Counted from the stretch's first letter, positions 7,351 to 16,412 are shown. The stretch: 64,000 nt of DNA from Tabrizicola piscis (GCF_003940805.1 NZ_CP034328.1:186001-250000), one strand, 5' to 3'. Notes: generated by a model from the sequence alone, not told the origin. Made by a program: numbers and translations.

Positions 7351-9765
7351 ATGAAAAACCATTCCCGCGTGGTCGTCATCGGCGGCGGTGTCGTCGGCTG
7401 TTCGGTGCTTTACCACCTGACCAAGCTGGGCTGGTCCGACGTCATGCTGATCGAACGGGCCGAACTCACCGCAGGCTCCACCTGGCACGCGGCGGGGGGA
7501 TTTCACACCCTGAACGGCGACACCAACATGGCGGCGCTGCAGGGCTATACGATCCGGCTTTACAAGGAGCTTGAGGCGATCACCGGCATGTCCTGTGGCC
7601 TGCACCATGTCGGCGGGATCACCTTGGCCGACAACACGGCCCGGTTCGAACAGCTGAAAGCCGAACGCGCCAAGCACCGCTACATGGGGCTGGATACCGA
7701 GATTCTGGGGCCCGAGGAAATCGCCAAGCTGACCGACGGGATGGTCAACCTCGAAGGCATCATCGGCGCGCTTTACGACCCGCTGGATGGCCACCTTGAC
7801 CCCTATGGCACCACACACGCCTACGCGAAAGCGGCCAAGATGGGCGGGGCGGAGATTGTGCTGCACACCAAGGTGATCGCCACCAATCCAACGAAGGACG
7901 GCTGGGAAGTCGTCACCGACAAGGGCACCGTCACCTGTGAGCATCTGGTGAATGCCGCCGGTCTTTGGGCGCGGGAAGTCGGCGCGATGGCTGGGGTCTA
8001 CCTGCCGCTCCTCCCTATGGCGCACCAATACCTCGTCACCGATGACATTCCGGAAATCGTCGCCCGTGGCGGCCGCGAATTCCCGCATGTGATGGACCCG
8101 GGCGGGGAAAGCTATCTGCGGCAGGAAGGTCGCGGCTTCTGCATCGGCTTTTACGAAAAGCCCTGTGAAGGCTGGTCGATCGACGGCACCCCCTGGACCT
8201 GGGGGCAGGAGCTGCTGCAGGAACAGTTCGACAAGATCGCCGACAGCATCGAGTTTTCCTATCGCCGCTTCCCTGCCCTGCAACGCGCGGGCGTCAAGCG
8301 GGTGATCCACGGCCCCTTCACCTTTGCCCCCGATGGCAACCCGCTGATCGGCCCGGTGCAGGGCCTGCGCAACTACTGGTCGGCTTGCGCGGTCATGGCG
8401 GGCTTCTCTCAAGGCGGCGGCATGGGCCTCGCCCTCGCCCAGTGGATGATTGAGGGTGAGGTCGAACGCGACCCGCGCGGCTTTGACGTGTCGCGCTTTG
8501 GCACCTGGACGAGCCCCGGCTACACCGTGCCGAAGGTGATCGAGAACTACCAGATGCGGTTCTCCGTCTCCTACCCGAACGAAGAACGCCCCGCCGCCCG
8601 CCCCTTCCGCACTACCCCGATGTATCAGGTCTTCGACGGCATGAACGCCGTCTGGGGCCAGCAATACGGGCTGGAGGTGGTGAACTACCACGCCCTGCCG
8701 GGCGAGCCGCGCTATGAGGAGCCGTCCTTCAAACGCTCCAACGCGTGGGAGGCGACGCGGCAGGAAGTCATGGCCGTCCGCGAAGGCGTGGGCATCAACG
8801 AGGTGCAGAACTTCGGCAAATACCGGATCACAGGTCCCAACGCGCGGGACTGGCTGGACCGGATCATGGCCGGGAACATCCCGAAGCCGGGCCGCCTGTC
8901 CCTTACCCCGATGCTGGCCCATTCGGGCAAGATCATCGGCGACTTCACCGTCTCCTGCCTCTCCGACCACGAATTCCAGCTCACTGCCAGCTACGGCGCG
9001 CAAGGCTGGCACGAACGCTGGTTCGAGCAGAATCCCATGGAGGGTGTGCGGGTCGAAAACATCTCCGACGCGCGCTCCGGCTTCCAGATCGCCGGGCCAA
9101 ACGCGCGCGAGCTTCTGTCGCGCGTCACCCGTGCTGATGTCAGCGCCGAGGCGTTCAAGTTCATGGACGTGAAGCGCTTGACCGTCGGCATGGCCAACTG
9201 CATCGTCCAGCGCGTCAGCTATACTGCTGATCTGGGCTATGAAATCTTCACCGACCACATGTCCGTCCGCCACCTCTGGGACACCCTTTCCGAAGCCGGC
9301 CGCGACCTTGGCCTGCGCCCCTTCGGGATGCGCGCGATGATGTCGCTGCGCCTCGACAAATGGTTCGGTTCTTGGGGCCGTGAGTTCAGCCCGGATTACA
9401 CCCCCGCCGAGACCGGCCTTGACCGCTTCATCCGCTGGAACAAGCCCGCCGACTGGATCGGTAAAGCCGCCGCGATGGCGGAAAAGGCCAGCGGCCCCAA
9501 GCGCAAACTTGTCAGCTTCATTGTCGACGCCAAGGATGCCGATGTCGTGGCGTGGGAGCCGATCTGGCTGGATGGTGCGGTCGTGGGCTTCTGCACCTCC
9601 GGCGGCTACAGCCATACCACCGGGAAATCGGTCGCCATGGGGTTCCTGCCCGCCGACCGGGTGGAAGACGGCCTGATGTGCGAGATTGAAATCCTAGGCG
9701 AACGCCGTCCGGCCACCGTCCACCTCGCCCCGCTTTGGGATGACGGCGGCCGGATGCGCGGCTGA
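7351..9765 (+). CDS. GcvT-fused FAD-dependent oxidoreductase (dimethylglycine/sarcosine dehydrogenase-like)
   Basis: An 804-residue two-module enzyme. Residues 1 to about 370 are a DAO-type FAD domain with GGGVVG at 11-16 and STWHAAGGFH, the flavin-attachment neighbourhood of the DMGDH/sarcosine dehydrogenase family. A linker follows, then a folate-binding GcvT domain (about 430-710) and a GcvT C-terminal barrel (about 715-800). Such enzymes oxidatively demethylate an N-methyl amine and pass the one-carbon unit to tetrahydrofolate. The ATG at 7351 follows AAAAGGAG; the frame extends upstream without a better RBS. Co-orientation with the transporter suggests uptake and demethylation of a methylated amino acid; the exact substrate is not visible. 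Confidence 0.9.
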   Translation: MKNHSRVVVIGGGVVGCSVLYHLTKLGWSDVMLIERAELTAGSTWHAAGGFHTLNGDTNMAALQGYTIRLYKELEAITGMSCGLHHVGGITLADNTARFEQLKAERAKHRYMGLDTEILGPEEIAKLTDGMVNLEGIIGALYDPLDGHLDPYGTTHAYAKAAKMGGAEIVLHTKVIATNPTKDGWEVVTDKGTVTCEHLVNAAGLWAREVGAMAGVYLPLLPMAHQYLVTDDIPEIVARGGREFPHVMDPGGESYLRQEGRGFCIGFYEKPCEGWSIDGTPWTWGQELLQEQFDKIADSIEFSYRRFPALQRAGVKRVIHGPFTFAPDGNPLIGPVQGLRNYWSACAVMAGFSQGGGMGLALAQWMIEGEVERDPRGFDVSRFGTWTSPGYTVPKVIENYQMRFSVSYPNEERPAARPFRTTPMYQVFDGMNAVWGQQYGLEVVNYHALPGEPRYEEPSFKRSNAWEATRQEVMAVREGVGINEVQNFGKYRITGPNARDWLDRIMAGNIPKPGRLSLTPMLAHSGKIIGDFTVSCLSDHEFQLTASYGAQGWHERWFEQNPMEGVRVENISDARSGFQIAGPNARELLSRVTRADVSAEAFKFMDVKRLTVGMANCIVQRVSYTADLGYEIFTDHMSVRHLWDTLSEAGRDLGLRPFGMRAMMSLRLDKWFGSWGREFSPDYTPAETGLDRFIRWNKPADWIGKAAAMAEKASGPKRKLVSFIVDAKDADVVAWEPIWLDGAVVGFCTSGGYSHTTGKSVAMGFLPADRVEDGLMCEIEILGERRPATVHLAPLWDDGGRMRG

Positions 9766-9797
9766 TCTTTCTCTTCCCCAAATATCCTCGGGGGGTG

Positions 9798-9824
9798 AAG
9801 GGGGGCAGACGGCCCCCCTTCTTC
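9798..9824 (+). terminator. hairpin after the GcvT/FAD gene, inside a recurrent intergenic motif
   Basis: AAGGGGGGC (9798-9806) pairs with GCCCCCCTT (9812-9820) across a five-base loop, followed by only a short T/C stretch. Just upstream (9777-9791) is CCCCAAATATCCTCG, one of the window's recurrent AAATAT(C/T)CC motifs. Probably a transcription terminator in the 76-bp gap before the nucleotidyltransferase gene. Confidence 0.6.
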
Positions 9825-9841
9825 CATGGCATCATCCCGCG

Positions 9842-10435
9842 ATGACACCGCAGATCCTGATCCTTGCTGCCGGATCGTCCTCGCGCATGCGGGGGGGCGA
9901 CAAGCTGTTGGAACGGATCGACGGACAGCCGCTGCTGGCGCGGATCGCATCAGCGGCGCTTGCCACGGGTGCAAAAGTCACCGTGACCCTGCCGCCCGAC
10001 CGGCCTGCCCGAACCCTTGCGCTGGATGGCCTGCCCGTCCGTCAGATCATCGTGCCCGACGCGGCAAGCGGCATGGCAAGCAGCCTGAAGGCCGGACATG
10101 CCGCGATCCCGGCTGATGCTCCGCTGTTGCTGTTGCTTGCCGACCTGCCCGAGATCACGGCGGATGACCTGTCGCGGATGCTGTCCGAATGGCAGCTCAC
10201 CCCCGATCTCATCCTGCGCGGCACGGCCAGTGATGGAACGCCGGGCCACCCGGTTTGCCTGCCTGTCTGGTGCCGCGCCGAACTTGCCAGCCTTGAAGGC
10301 GACGAAGGGGCCCGCTCCATCCTCGCCCGACATGCTGACAGGCTGCGCCTTGTGCCCTTGCCCAATGCCCATGCAACAACCGACCTTGACACGCCAGAGG
10401 ACTGGGCGGCGTGGCGGCGTCAGCGGCGGACGTGA
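9842..10435 (+). CDS. MobA/MocA-like nucleotidyltransferase
   Basis: A 197-residue NTP-transferase of the molybdenum-cofactor nucleotidyltransferase type. The N-terminal nucleotide-binding loop LAAGSSSRM (residues 8-16) is followed by GDKLLERIDGQPLL, and LLLLLADLPEI carries the metal-binding Asp. The family adds CMP or GMP to molybdopterin; MocA (CTP) serves xanthine dehydrogenase-type enzymes and MobA (GTP) DMSO reductase-type enzymes. No molybdoenzyme gene is nearby, so the specificity is open. The ATG at 9842 puts the conserved loop at the usual distance from the N-terminus. Confidence 0.8.
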   Translation: MTPQILILAAGSSSRMRGGDKLLERIDGQPLLARIASAALATGAKVTVTLPPDRPARTLALDGLPVRQIIVPDAASGMASSLKAGHAAIPADAPLLLLLADLPEITADDLSRMLSEWQLTPDLILRGTASDGTPGHPVCLPVWCRAELASLEGDEGARSILARHADRLRLVPLPNAHATTDLDTPEDWAAWRRQRRT

Positions 10436-10466
10436 CCCTTGAAGTCGGGCGGGACCGGCTGGCAGG

Positions 10467-13352
10467 TTACCCCGCCAGCAGCACCCGTGCCTCATGCGCC
10501 TTCAACGATGGCCGCGCCGATGTGATCTGACCATCGACCTGGGCAAGTGCCGGGAACAGTGCCAGCACTTCGGCACGCACCTCGGTTTCCATCGCCGAAA
10601 GCATCCGTTCCGCAGGCTGGAAGCTTTCTGTCCAGATACCGTCAGACTGCACGATCTCATGCTGGTCAAACAGGATGTGGATATAGCTGATCCCATCGGT
10701 TGGCAGCACCCGGCTGACCCCGGTCTGACCCAGAAGGTGCTTTGCCGCGACCAGAACTTCGGCCTCGCCAAACAGAAGCTCGGCCCGCGCCCCTTCCAGC
10801 AACAGACGGTGCTGCGGCGACACGAGCATGGGCCGAACAGGCCCCGCGCCGTCAAGCGCATCAAGTCCGATCCGCACGGGTTGCAGATCCGGGTCCGCCA
10901 TCAGGTCAAGCAGCGACAGCTCCCGCCGCCCGACCCAGCGCAGCGGCTGCAGGCCGTTGTCGCGCGTCAGCACCAGATCGCCCGGCACCAGCGCTTCGAC
11001 CGGGATGTCGCCACGGTCGGTCGTGATCAGGGTGCCCGGTGTGAAACAGGGGAAGATGGCTTCGATGTTGTAGAAATCGATCCGCCCGATTTCGTTGCCA
11101 CTGGTGTCGAGGATGCGAATGAAACCGTTTTCGTAATTGTCGTTCAGCGGATCAAGGCTGTCGCGGACAATCTGCACGCGCGAAAAGCCGTATTCGGACA
11201 GGTCGATGACGTCATAGTCGTCAACGGCATCCACGCCACCGCCGCCGCCGTAGATGACCTCATAGGGCGTGACGGTGTCGACATCGCCCCCGGCAACCGT
11301 GGTTACATCCGCCAGACCCACAACAAAGGTGTCGTTGCCAGTGCCACCATAGACGGTGTCATTGCCAGTGCCGCCGGTGATCGTGTCATTCCCGGTGCCG
11401 CCTTCGATATTGTCCTGACCGTCACCACCCAGCAGAACGTCAGCGCCGTCGCCGCCGTCGATGCTGTCGTTGTCGGCACCGCCGTCGATCAGGTCGTCGC
11501 CACCCTCGCCCAGGATCGTATCATTGCCAGCTTCGCCCAGAACGGAGTCGTTGTCGCTTCCGGCCTGAATGTTGTCATCGCCAGCGCCGCCTTCGATGCT
11601 GTCGGCTCCGCTGTCACCCAGAAGAAGGTCATTTCCCCTTCCCCCAAACAGATCGTCGTCATCCGCACCGCCGTCCAGCGTGTCATCGCCCGCGCCGCCC
11701 GACAGGCTGTCATTGCCAGTGCCGCCCAGCAGCGTGTCGTTGCCAAATCCGCCATCAAGCACGTCATTGTCGGCCCCGCCATCCAGCAAGTCGTCGCCGA
11801 AGCCGCCGATCAGTGTGTCATTGCCCGCGCCACCGAGGACCGAGTCATCATCGGCAGGAATGGCCTGGAACTTGATATCCGACACCCGGATCGCCTGCGC
11901 CGCTGTCAGCAGGTTGCCGTAGGAGATCGTGAAATAGGCCACCGGGCCAGGAATTGTGATCAGCGCCGAACCAGCAGGTTCGTTCGGGTTGACTGTGACC
12001 CCAGGGGATGCGGTGATGGTACCGCCAGAGACGCTGAGCGAATTTGAGGTTTCGCTGATCTCCGGTACGATCAGGTTGCCATTTGCATCATAGGCAAGGA
12101 TCGTCACAACATCGCGGAACCCGGATGCGTCGATGTCCGAAATCCGGAAACTGACATTCTGCACTTCGTCGCTGAAGCCGGAACCGGCCACCGCATCGAA
12201 ATCAAACCGCAAGACGGTGGAGGGTGAACCGCTTGATTGATCCGGGCGATAGAGTTCAGCACTGGAGTCCGGATTGAACGTCTCGCCGCTGGCGACATAG
12301 ACTTCGCGGTCACGCTCGTCGCCGGTCGTGTTGCCGGTGCTTTCGACCGAGAAGGTCGATCCGCCAACCCCCGATGTGTAGCTGGTCGTAACCTGGATGC
12401 CGCCGGTATCTTGGGTGACCCCACCGGCAAGGTTTGTCTCGTCCGACCCGGCAAGGGTCCAGTTGAAGTCAAGGTCGGTCACCGATGCCGAGGATTCGGG
12501 CCCGGCAGTGATGACATCGTCACCCGTCCCGCCATCAATCGTGTCGTTCCCGAGGCCCGCATTGATCGTATCTGCGCCGCCACCGCCCTGGATGACGTTC
12601 TGCCCGGACGTTCCCGTCAAGGTGTCTGACTGTGCCGAACCCGTAAGGTTCTCGAACCCCGAGATCGAGTCGGTCCCCTCACCTGTCACAGTGTTTGCGC
12701 CAAGGTCTGCATTCACCGCCGTGGTCGAATTGGCATAAGTCAGCGTGTCGACCCCGGTGCCACCAGACAAAGTGTCATCGCCGGTGCCACCAGCGATCGT
12801 GTCATCCCCGGCCCCGCCGTTGACGACGTCGTTGCCACCGCCGCCAGAAAGGGAATTCGCGCCAGTATCGCCCGTGATACTGTCAGCGGAGTTGGTGCCG
12901 ACGATGTGTTCAATACCGACAAGCGTATCCGTATTGGGGTTGTTGCCCGAAGGATTGAAGGTCGCATTCCCGTCCGACAGCGTAACGTTTATACCAGAGT
13001 TCCCGCCCGAAAAGTCGACGGTGTCGTTCCCTGATCCGCCGTCAAGCAAATCATTGTCACCGGTGGAGAAGTTACCTGCGAACAGGTAGTCGTCTCCTTC
13101 GCCACCGTATAGCCGGTCGTTTCCCAAACCGCCGTCCAGGATATCGTTGCCCAGACCACCGTAAAGCGAGTCAGACCCTGTCCCACCAAACAGCTGGTCA
13201 TCACCATCGTCGCCATTCAGCGTGTCGTTGGCGGTCAATCCGACAAGGGTGTCATTCCCGCCACCGCCTGAAATGAGGTCGTTGAACGTACCCGGGAGAG
13301 TCGTGTCGCCGGTCAACGAGTCGTTGCCGGTGCCGCCGTTGATCGTCGCCAT
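10467..13352 (-). CDS. RTX calcium-binding repeat protein with C-terminal Hint domain
   Basis: A 961-residue, strongly acidic, Gly/Asp-rich protein. Nonapeptide RTX repeats (GGxGNDxLx) fill about residues 3-290 and 495-680. Between them (about 295-490) lies a non-repeat beta-rich domain. From Cys769 (PCFTPGTLITTDRGDIPVE) runs a Hint_2 hedgehog/intein-like domain to the C-terminus, with LTRDNGLQPLRWVG and SPQHRLLLEG. RTX proteins are normally exported by type I secretion and fold on binding calcium; the Hint domain probably self-cleaves at the catalytic Cys. No type I exporter gene is in the window. The neighbouring gene carries a second Hint domain on the same strand. Confidence 0.88.
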   Translation of the reverse strand: MATINGGTGNDSLTGDTTLPGTFNDLISGGGGNDTLVGLTANDTLNGDDGDDQLFGGTGSDSLYGGLGNDILDGGLGNDRLYGGEGDDYLFAGNFSTGDNDLLDGGSGNDTVDFSGGNSGINVTLSDGNATFNPSGNNPNTDTLVGIEHIVGTNSADSITGDTGANSLSGGGGNDVVNGGAGDDTIAGGTGDDTLSGGTGVDTLTYANSTTAVNADLGANTVTGEGTDSISGFENLTGSAQSDTLTGTSGQNVIQGGGGADTINAGLGNDTIDGGTGDDVITAGPESSASVTDLDFNWTLAGSDETNLAGGVTQDTGGIQVTTSYTSGVGGSTFSVESTGNTTGDERDREVYVASGETFNPDSSAELYRPDQSSGSPSTVLRFDFDAVAGSGFSDEVQNVSFRISDIDASGFRDVVTILAYDANGNLIVPEISETSNSLSVSGGTITASPGVTVNPNEPAGSALITIPGPVAYFTISYGNLLTAAQAIRVSDIKFQAIPADDDSVLGGAGNDTLIGGFGDDLLDGGADNDVLDGGFGNDTLLGGTGNDSLSGGAGDDTLDGGADDDDLFGGRGNDLLLGDSGADSIEGGAGDDNIQAGSDNDSVLGEAGNDTILGEGGDDLIDGGADNDSIDGGDGADVLLGGDGQDNIEGGTGNDTITGGTGNDTVYGGTGNDTFVVGLADVTTVAGGDVDTVTPYEVIYGGGGGVDAVDDYDVIDLSEYGFSRVQIVRDSLDPLNDNYENGFIRILDTSGNEIGRIDFYNIEAIFPCFTPGTLITTDRGDIPVEALVPGDLVLTRDNGLQPLRWVGRRELSLLDLMADPDLQPVRIGLDALDGAGPVRPMLVSPQHRLLLEGARAELLFGEAEVLVAAKHLLGQTGVSRVLPTDGISYIHILFDQHEIVQSDGIWTESFQPAERMLSAMETEVRAEVLALFPALAQVDGQITSARPSLKAHEARVLLAG

Positions 13353-13483
13353 TGTCTTCTGCCCTCTGCCTCAGTCCCGCGTCTTTGCCCGATAACCTTG
13401 TCCCATTTGGGTCAGGATCGGGGTACAATCTGGCTTTCTTCGTGCCCAGATTGCCTGTTGCGCCGGGTTGTCGTCATACTTTT

Positions 13484-13493
13484 ACAGTACTGT
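13484..13493. promoter_or_regulatory. 10-bp perfect palindrome upstream of the RTX-Hint gene
   Basis: ACAGTACTGT lies about 130 bp upstream of the RTX-Hint start in the 167-bp gap between the two Hint genes. It could be an operator half-structure, but it is short and a chance match cannot be excluded. Nothing else was recognised in this gap. Confidence 0.25.
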
Positions 13494-13519
13494 GCGAATC
13501 CTATTTGTTTTGGCAACAG

Positions 13520-14176
13520 TCAAGCAGCGCTTTCGGCGCTTTCTGTTGCTGTCAGTGTCCGGCGTGCCGGGCCGTAGGCGGCCTTGCCCTCAGCGGTTTT
13601 CAGTTCCGGGAAGATCTCGAAGATCTCCAGCCGTTGGGCGTTGCCGATGCCCTTGAGGCTGTTGTCCGATGGCTGGAAGCTTTCGGTCCAGATACCGTCG
13701 GCAAGCACGATCTCGTGCCGGTCGCACATGAAGTGGATGTAGGTCGTCCCGCTGGACTGAACGGTATGCACGCCTTGCGTGGTCAGGTGCTTGGCCGCGA
13801 CCAGCACTTCACGTTCTCTGAAACGCAGGGTGGTGCGTTCATTCGCCACCAGCACGCGGTGGTTGGGCGATACCATCATGTCCCGCTCGGGCAGGCCTTT
13901 GCCAAAGGCGCCCTGCCGGATGAAGACCGGCAGCAGATGCGGATCAGCCTGAAAATCATACAGGAACATCTGCGTCTTGCCGACCCAGCGCACCGGCTGG
14001 ATGCCGTTGTCGCGGGTCACCACCTTGTCGCCAACCACCAGATGTTCCACCGGGCACTCGCCGCGCTGGGTGGTTACCATTGTCCCCGGCGTGAAGCAGG
14101 GCGTGCTGCGCGGAACCGGCGCGGCCCCGGATACGGGGGACAGGGGGGCGGATCTGGCTGCTGTCTGGTCAGGCAT
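13520..14176 (-). CDS. Hint domain-containing protein
   Basis: A 218-residue protein that is almost entirely a Hint_2 domain: Cys27 in PCFTPGTMVTTQRG, VTRDNGIQPVRWVG, SPNHRVLVANE, and a C-terminal HEIVLADGIWTESFQPS that is near identical to the Hint module of the adjacent RTX protein. The ATG at 14176 is preceded by GGAGAC at suitable spacing; the frame is open further upstream but encodes an unlikely Cys-rich stretch. It has no signal peptide. Domains like this end many Rhodobacterales secreted proteins; here it is free-standing. Confidence 0.82.
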   Translation of the reverse strand: MPDQTAARSAPLSPVSGAAPVPRSTPCFTPGTMVTTQRGECPVEHLVVGDKVVTRDNGIQPVRWVGKTQMFLYDFQADPHLLPVFIRQGAFGKGLPERDMMVSPNHRVLVANERTTLRFREREVLVAAKHLTTQGVHTVQSSGTTYIHFMCDRHEIVLADGIWTESFQPSDNSLKGIGNAQRLEIFEIFPELKTAEGKAAYGPARRTLTATESAESAA

Positions 14177-14643
14177 TTTGACGACGTCTCCGATAACTTG
14201 AACACATGCACAACAACACGTGCACCTCTGCCTAGATACCTGCGAACGCCCGACACTGAAAAGAAAAAAGCAGTGACCATAGCAGGTTAGACCGGGCACC
14301 ATTCTCCCTTAGCGCGAAGGGCCGTTTGCCTTGGGGCTGGCAGGCCTTGGAACAGGAGGCGGCCTGAAGCAGCAGACCCAGCAAGAGGGTTCTGTAAGCT
14401 TCTAATAAAATACATGTTTCTACTTTGGATTGTTCACAAATATTCAGATTGGCGAACCTTTGCCTGATCCCGATAGCAACTGCGGGTAGAACGGCTGCCG
14501 ACGGCAAAAAGCCCCCTGCCCTGCGCCCGGCAAGACGCCAGTGTTTCCGCAACTGCGATGGATGCGCCACAAAGGCACAAACTGGCAACTTCTATGCGGC
14601 AGTGGGACGAATCGGCGCTGACTGGCAATGTCAGGACAGGGTG
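14177..14643. other. 467-bp non-coding gap
   Basis: No convincing gene was found between the Hint gene and the tRNA. The part around 14390-14460 is AT-rich (taataaaatacatg, tgttcacaaatattcag) and could hold the promoter of the leftward Hint gene. The long rightward frame starting at 14425 is the antisense of the peptidase gene. Confidence 0.6.
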
Positions 14644-14727
14644 TGGTGCCCGAGGCGAGACTCGAACTCGCAAGCCTTGCGGCGGAGGATTTTGAATCCC
14701 CTGCGTCTACCATTCCACCACTCGGGC
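14644..14727 (-). tRNA. tRNA-Leu (anticodon CAA)
   Basis: On the minus strand the acceptor GCCCGAG (14721-14727) pairs with CTCGGGC, followed by A and an encoded CCA (14644-14646). The anticodon stem GGGGA/TCCTC closes the loop TTCAAAA, giving anticodon CAA, which reads UUG. The T arm has GCGAGTTCGAGTCTCGC and a leucine-type variable arm is present. The length with CCA is 84 nt. Confidence 0.95.
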
Positions 14728-14775
14728 CACGGGCGACGGTTTAGTCAAGCTTGCGCGGGCCGTCAATCGGTCCTG

Positions 14776-15630
14776 TCACAACTGGTCGGTCGCGAAGGTG
14801 TCACAATCGGCCATCTGACCGGATTTCAGCCCGATCATGAACCAGCGCGACCGCTGTTCCGAGGTGCCGTGGGTGAAGGTATGCGGCATCGGGCGCTGGC
14901 CTGCGTTGCGCTGCAGCGTGTCATCGCCAATCTGGCGGGCGGCGTTCACCGCCTCTTCAAGGTCGCCCTGTTCCACCACGCCAAGCGTTTCGGCCGCTTC
15001 GCGCGCCCAGATGCCAGACAGGCAGTCGGCCTGCAGTTCCACCCGCACCGAAATCTCGTTGCTTTCAGCCTGGCTGACCTGCTGGCGGATGCGGTTCGCT
15101 TCGCCCAAGATGCCAAGCTCGTTCTGGACATGGTGTCCAATCTCATGCGCCACGACATAGGCGGCGGCAAAGTCACCCCCGGCGCCAAGGCGGCGCGACA
15201 GGGTGGTGAAGAAACTGGTGTCGAGATAGACCTTGCGGTCGGCCGGGCAGTAGAACGGCCCCGTCGCCTCGGACGCGCCACCGCAGGCGGACCGGGTGCC
15301 CTCCTTGAACAGGACCAAGGTTGCCGGGCGGTAGCTGCGGCCAAGCTGGGCCTGAAAGACCCGGGCCCAGATTTCCTCGGTATCGGCAAGGACGACCGAC
15401 ACGAACTCGCCCTCGGCGCGGTCCTCGGCGGTCAGCTCGGTCGGGGCCGAGCTTGGTCCGGGGGCGGACTGGTCCTGCAACAGGGGACTGACGTCAATGC
15501 CAAGGAACCAGCCGATCAGCAGGACCGCGATCAGCCCCACCCCGCCAACCCCGCCGGCACGGGCAGCGCCGCCGCCCTGACGACGGCGGTCTTCGACGTT
15601 CGAACTGCCGCGGCGGCCTCTCCAGTCCAT
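14776..15630 (-). CDS. neutral zinc metallopeptidase (YpfJ family)
   Basis: A 284-residue protein of the putative neutral zinc metallopeptidase family (PF04228). It has a basic N-terminus, one membrane segment (about residues 28-46, GGVGLIAVLLIGWFLGI), and the zinc motif VAHEIGHHVQN in the second half, with ELQADCLSGIWA downstream providing the third ligand region. The ATG at 15630 follows GGGAGAAGCACG; the frame continues upstream without an RBS. It is probably anchored in the inner membrane facing the periplasm. The substrate is unknown. Confidence 0.9.
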   Translation of the reverse strand: MDWRGRRGSSNVEDRRRQGGGAARAGGVGGVGLIAVLLIGWFLGIDVSPLLQDQSAPGPSSAPTELTAEDRAEGEFVSVVLADTEEIWARVFQAQLGRSYRPATLVLFKEGTRSACGGASEATGPFYCPADRKVYLDTSFFTTLSRRLGAGGDFAAAYVVAHEIGHHVQNELGILGEANRIRQQVSQAESNEISVRVELQADCLSGIWAREAAETLGVVEQGDLEEAVNAARQIGDDTLQRNAGQRPMPHTFTHGTSEQRSRWFMIGLKSGQMADCDTFATDQL

Positions 15631-15831
15631 CGTGCTTCTCCCTGCTGGGGCCGCAGTTGCGCAGCCCACCGTCCCGTGGCCAGCAGGTTAACCGCAACTG
15701 GCCGTTGCCGAAAGCACCAATCCTGCTGGCGCTGGCGTGACTTTCGCCTGCCGAAAGACCGGCGTATGGTCGCGCCCGCGGGCTGGTCCTGGCCCGCGCC
15801 GTGCCCTGTCCGATGAAAAGGCCCTGCCAAG

Positions 15832-16302
15832 ATGACGTTCAACCACCGCAGCCTGACCCAGATCGCCACGCTTGGATCTGGCGCCCTTCTGGCCGGGGCC
15901 TTTGCCTTCCAGTACATCGGCGGGCTGGCGCCCTGCCAGCTGTGCCTGTGGCAGCGCTGGCCCCATGCGGCGGCAATCCTGATCGGGGCTGTGGTCCTGC
16001 TGACCGGCTGGCGCCCGCTGGCCTGGCTGGGTGCGCTCGCCGCGCTGGCCACGGCGGGCATCGGGCTGTTTCATGTCGGCGTCGAACAGCTTTGGTGGGA
16101 GGGGCTGGCCTCCTGCACGGCGGGGTCGATCACCGGGATATCGGCGGCAGATCTGCTGAACCCCGCCGTCGATGTGGCAGCACCCGTGCGCTGCGATGCG
16201 ATTGCATGGGCAATGTTCGGCATCTCCATGGCCGGATGGAACGCCCTCCTGTCGCTGGGTCTGGCAGGCGTCTGGGTGGCTGCGGCGCTGCGGAAAGACT
16301 GA
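15832..16302 (+). CDS. dsbB: disulfide bond formation protein DsbB
   Basis: A 156-residue inner-membrane protein with four hydrophobic segments. The first periplasmic loop carries the CXXC pair (PCQLCLWQRWPH, about residue 35), and the second periplasmic loop has the second cysteine pair (ASCTAGS and PVRCDA). This is the DsbB/DsbI layout; it reoxidises a DsbA-like thiol oxidase and passes electrons to quinone. It converges on the dGTPase gene across a strong hairpin. Confidence 0.92.
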   Translation: MTFNHRSLTQIATLGSGALLAGAFAFQYIGGLAPCQLCLWQRWPHAAAILIGAVVLLTGWRPLAWLGALAALATAGIGLFHVGVEQLWWEGLASCTAGSITGISAADLLNPAVDVAAPVRCDAIAWAMFGISMAGWNALLSLGLAGVWVAAALRKD

Positions 16303-16323
16303 AGCGCCCCGACGCCTGGCCGA

Positions 16324-16342
16324 TGGGGGCATTCTGCCCCCA
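16324..16342. terminator. GC hairpin behind dsbB
   Basis: TGGGGGC (16324-16330) pairs with GCCCCCA (16336-16342) across the loop ATTCT. It lies 22 bp after the dsbB stop and ahead of a larger hairpin. Without a T run it may act as an mRNA 3' stabiliser or rho-linked stop. Confidence 0.5.
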
Positions 16343-16352
16343 AACCCCCTGA

Positions 16353-16399
16353 GAGTATTTGCAAAAGAGCAATTTGATTTGCTCTTTACCCAAATACTC
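16353..16399. terminator. bidirectional two-part hairpin between dsbB and dgt
   Basis: GAGTATTTG (16353-16361) pairs with CAAATACTC (16391-16399), and inside it AAAGAGCAA (16364-16372) pairs with TTGCTCTTT (16379-16387). The 47-nt structure sits between two convergent genes and is symmetric enough to stop transcription both ways. Its right half continues as CCGCCGGAGGC, part of a repeat seen again at 33887-33917. Confidence 0.7.
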
Positions 16400-16410
16400 C
16401 CGCCGGAGGC
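16379..16410. repeat. recurrent intergenic element, copy at 16379
   Basis: TTGCTCTTTACCCAAATACT continues into CCCGCCGGAGGC and matches 33887-33917 almost base for base. Shorter relatives with AAATATCC occur at 9777, 29890, 30050 and 56990. All sit in gaps next to gene ends, like REP elements or terminator families of Rhodobacteraceae. Confidence 0.7.
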
Positions 16411-16412
16411 AG

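Noticed and set aside
7234..9615. A 793-codon minus-strand open frame
   Set aside because: It is the antisense of the FAD/GcvT gene; its composition (His/Arg/Ala/Gly-rich) follows from high GC at third positions and it has no family motifs.
10467..13352. An intein in the RTX protein
   Set aside because: The Hint domain is C-terminal with no flanking C-extein and has the Hint_2 form, so protein splicing is not expected.
11300..13352. A CRISPR-like or DNA repeat array
   Set aside because: The periodic pattern is the coding of RTX nonapeptides, with diverged units and no spacers.
14425..15816. A 463-codon plus-strand open frame over the tRNA and peptidase
   Set aside because: It reads through a tRNA gene and the antisense of a clear zinc peptidase.
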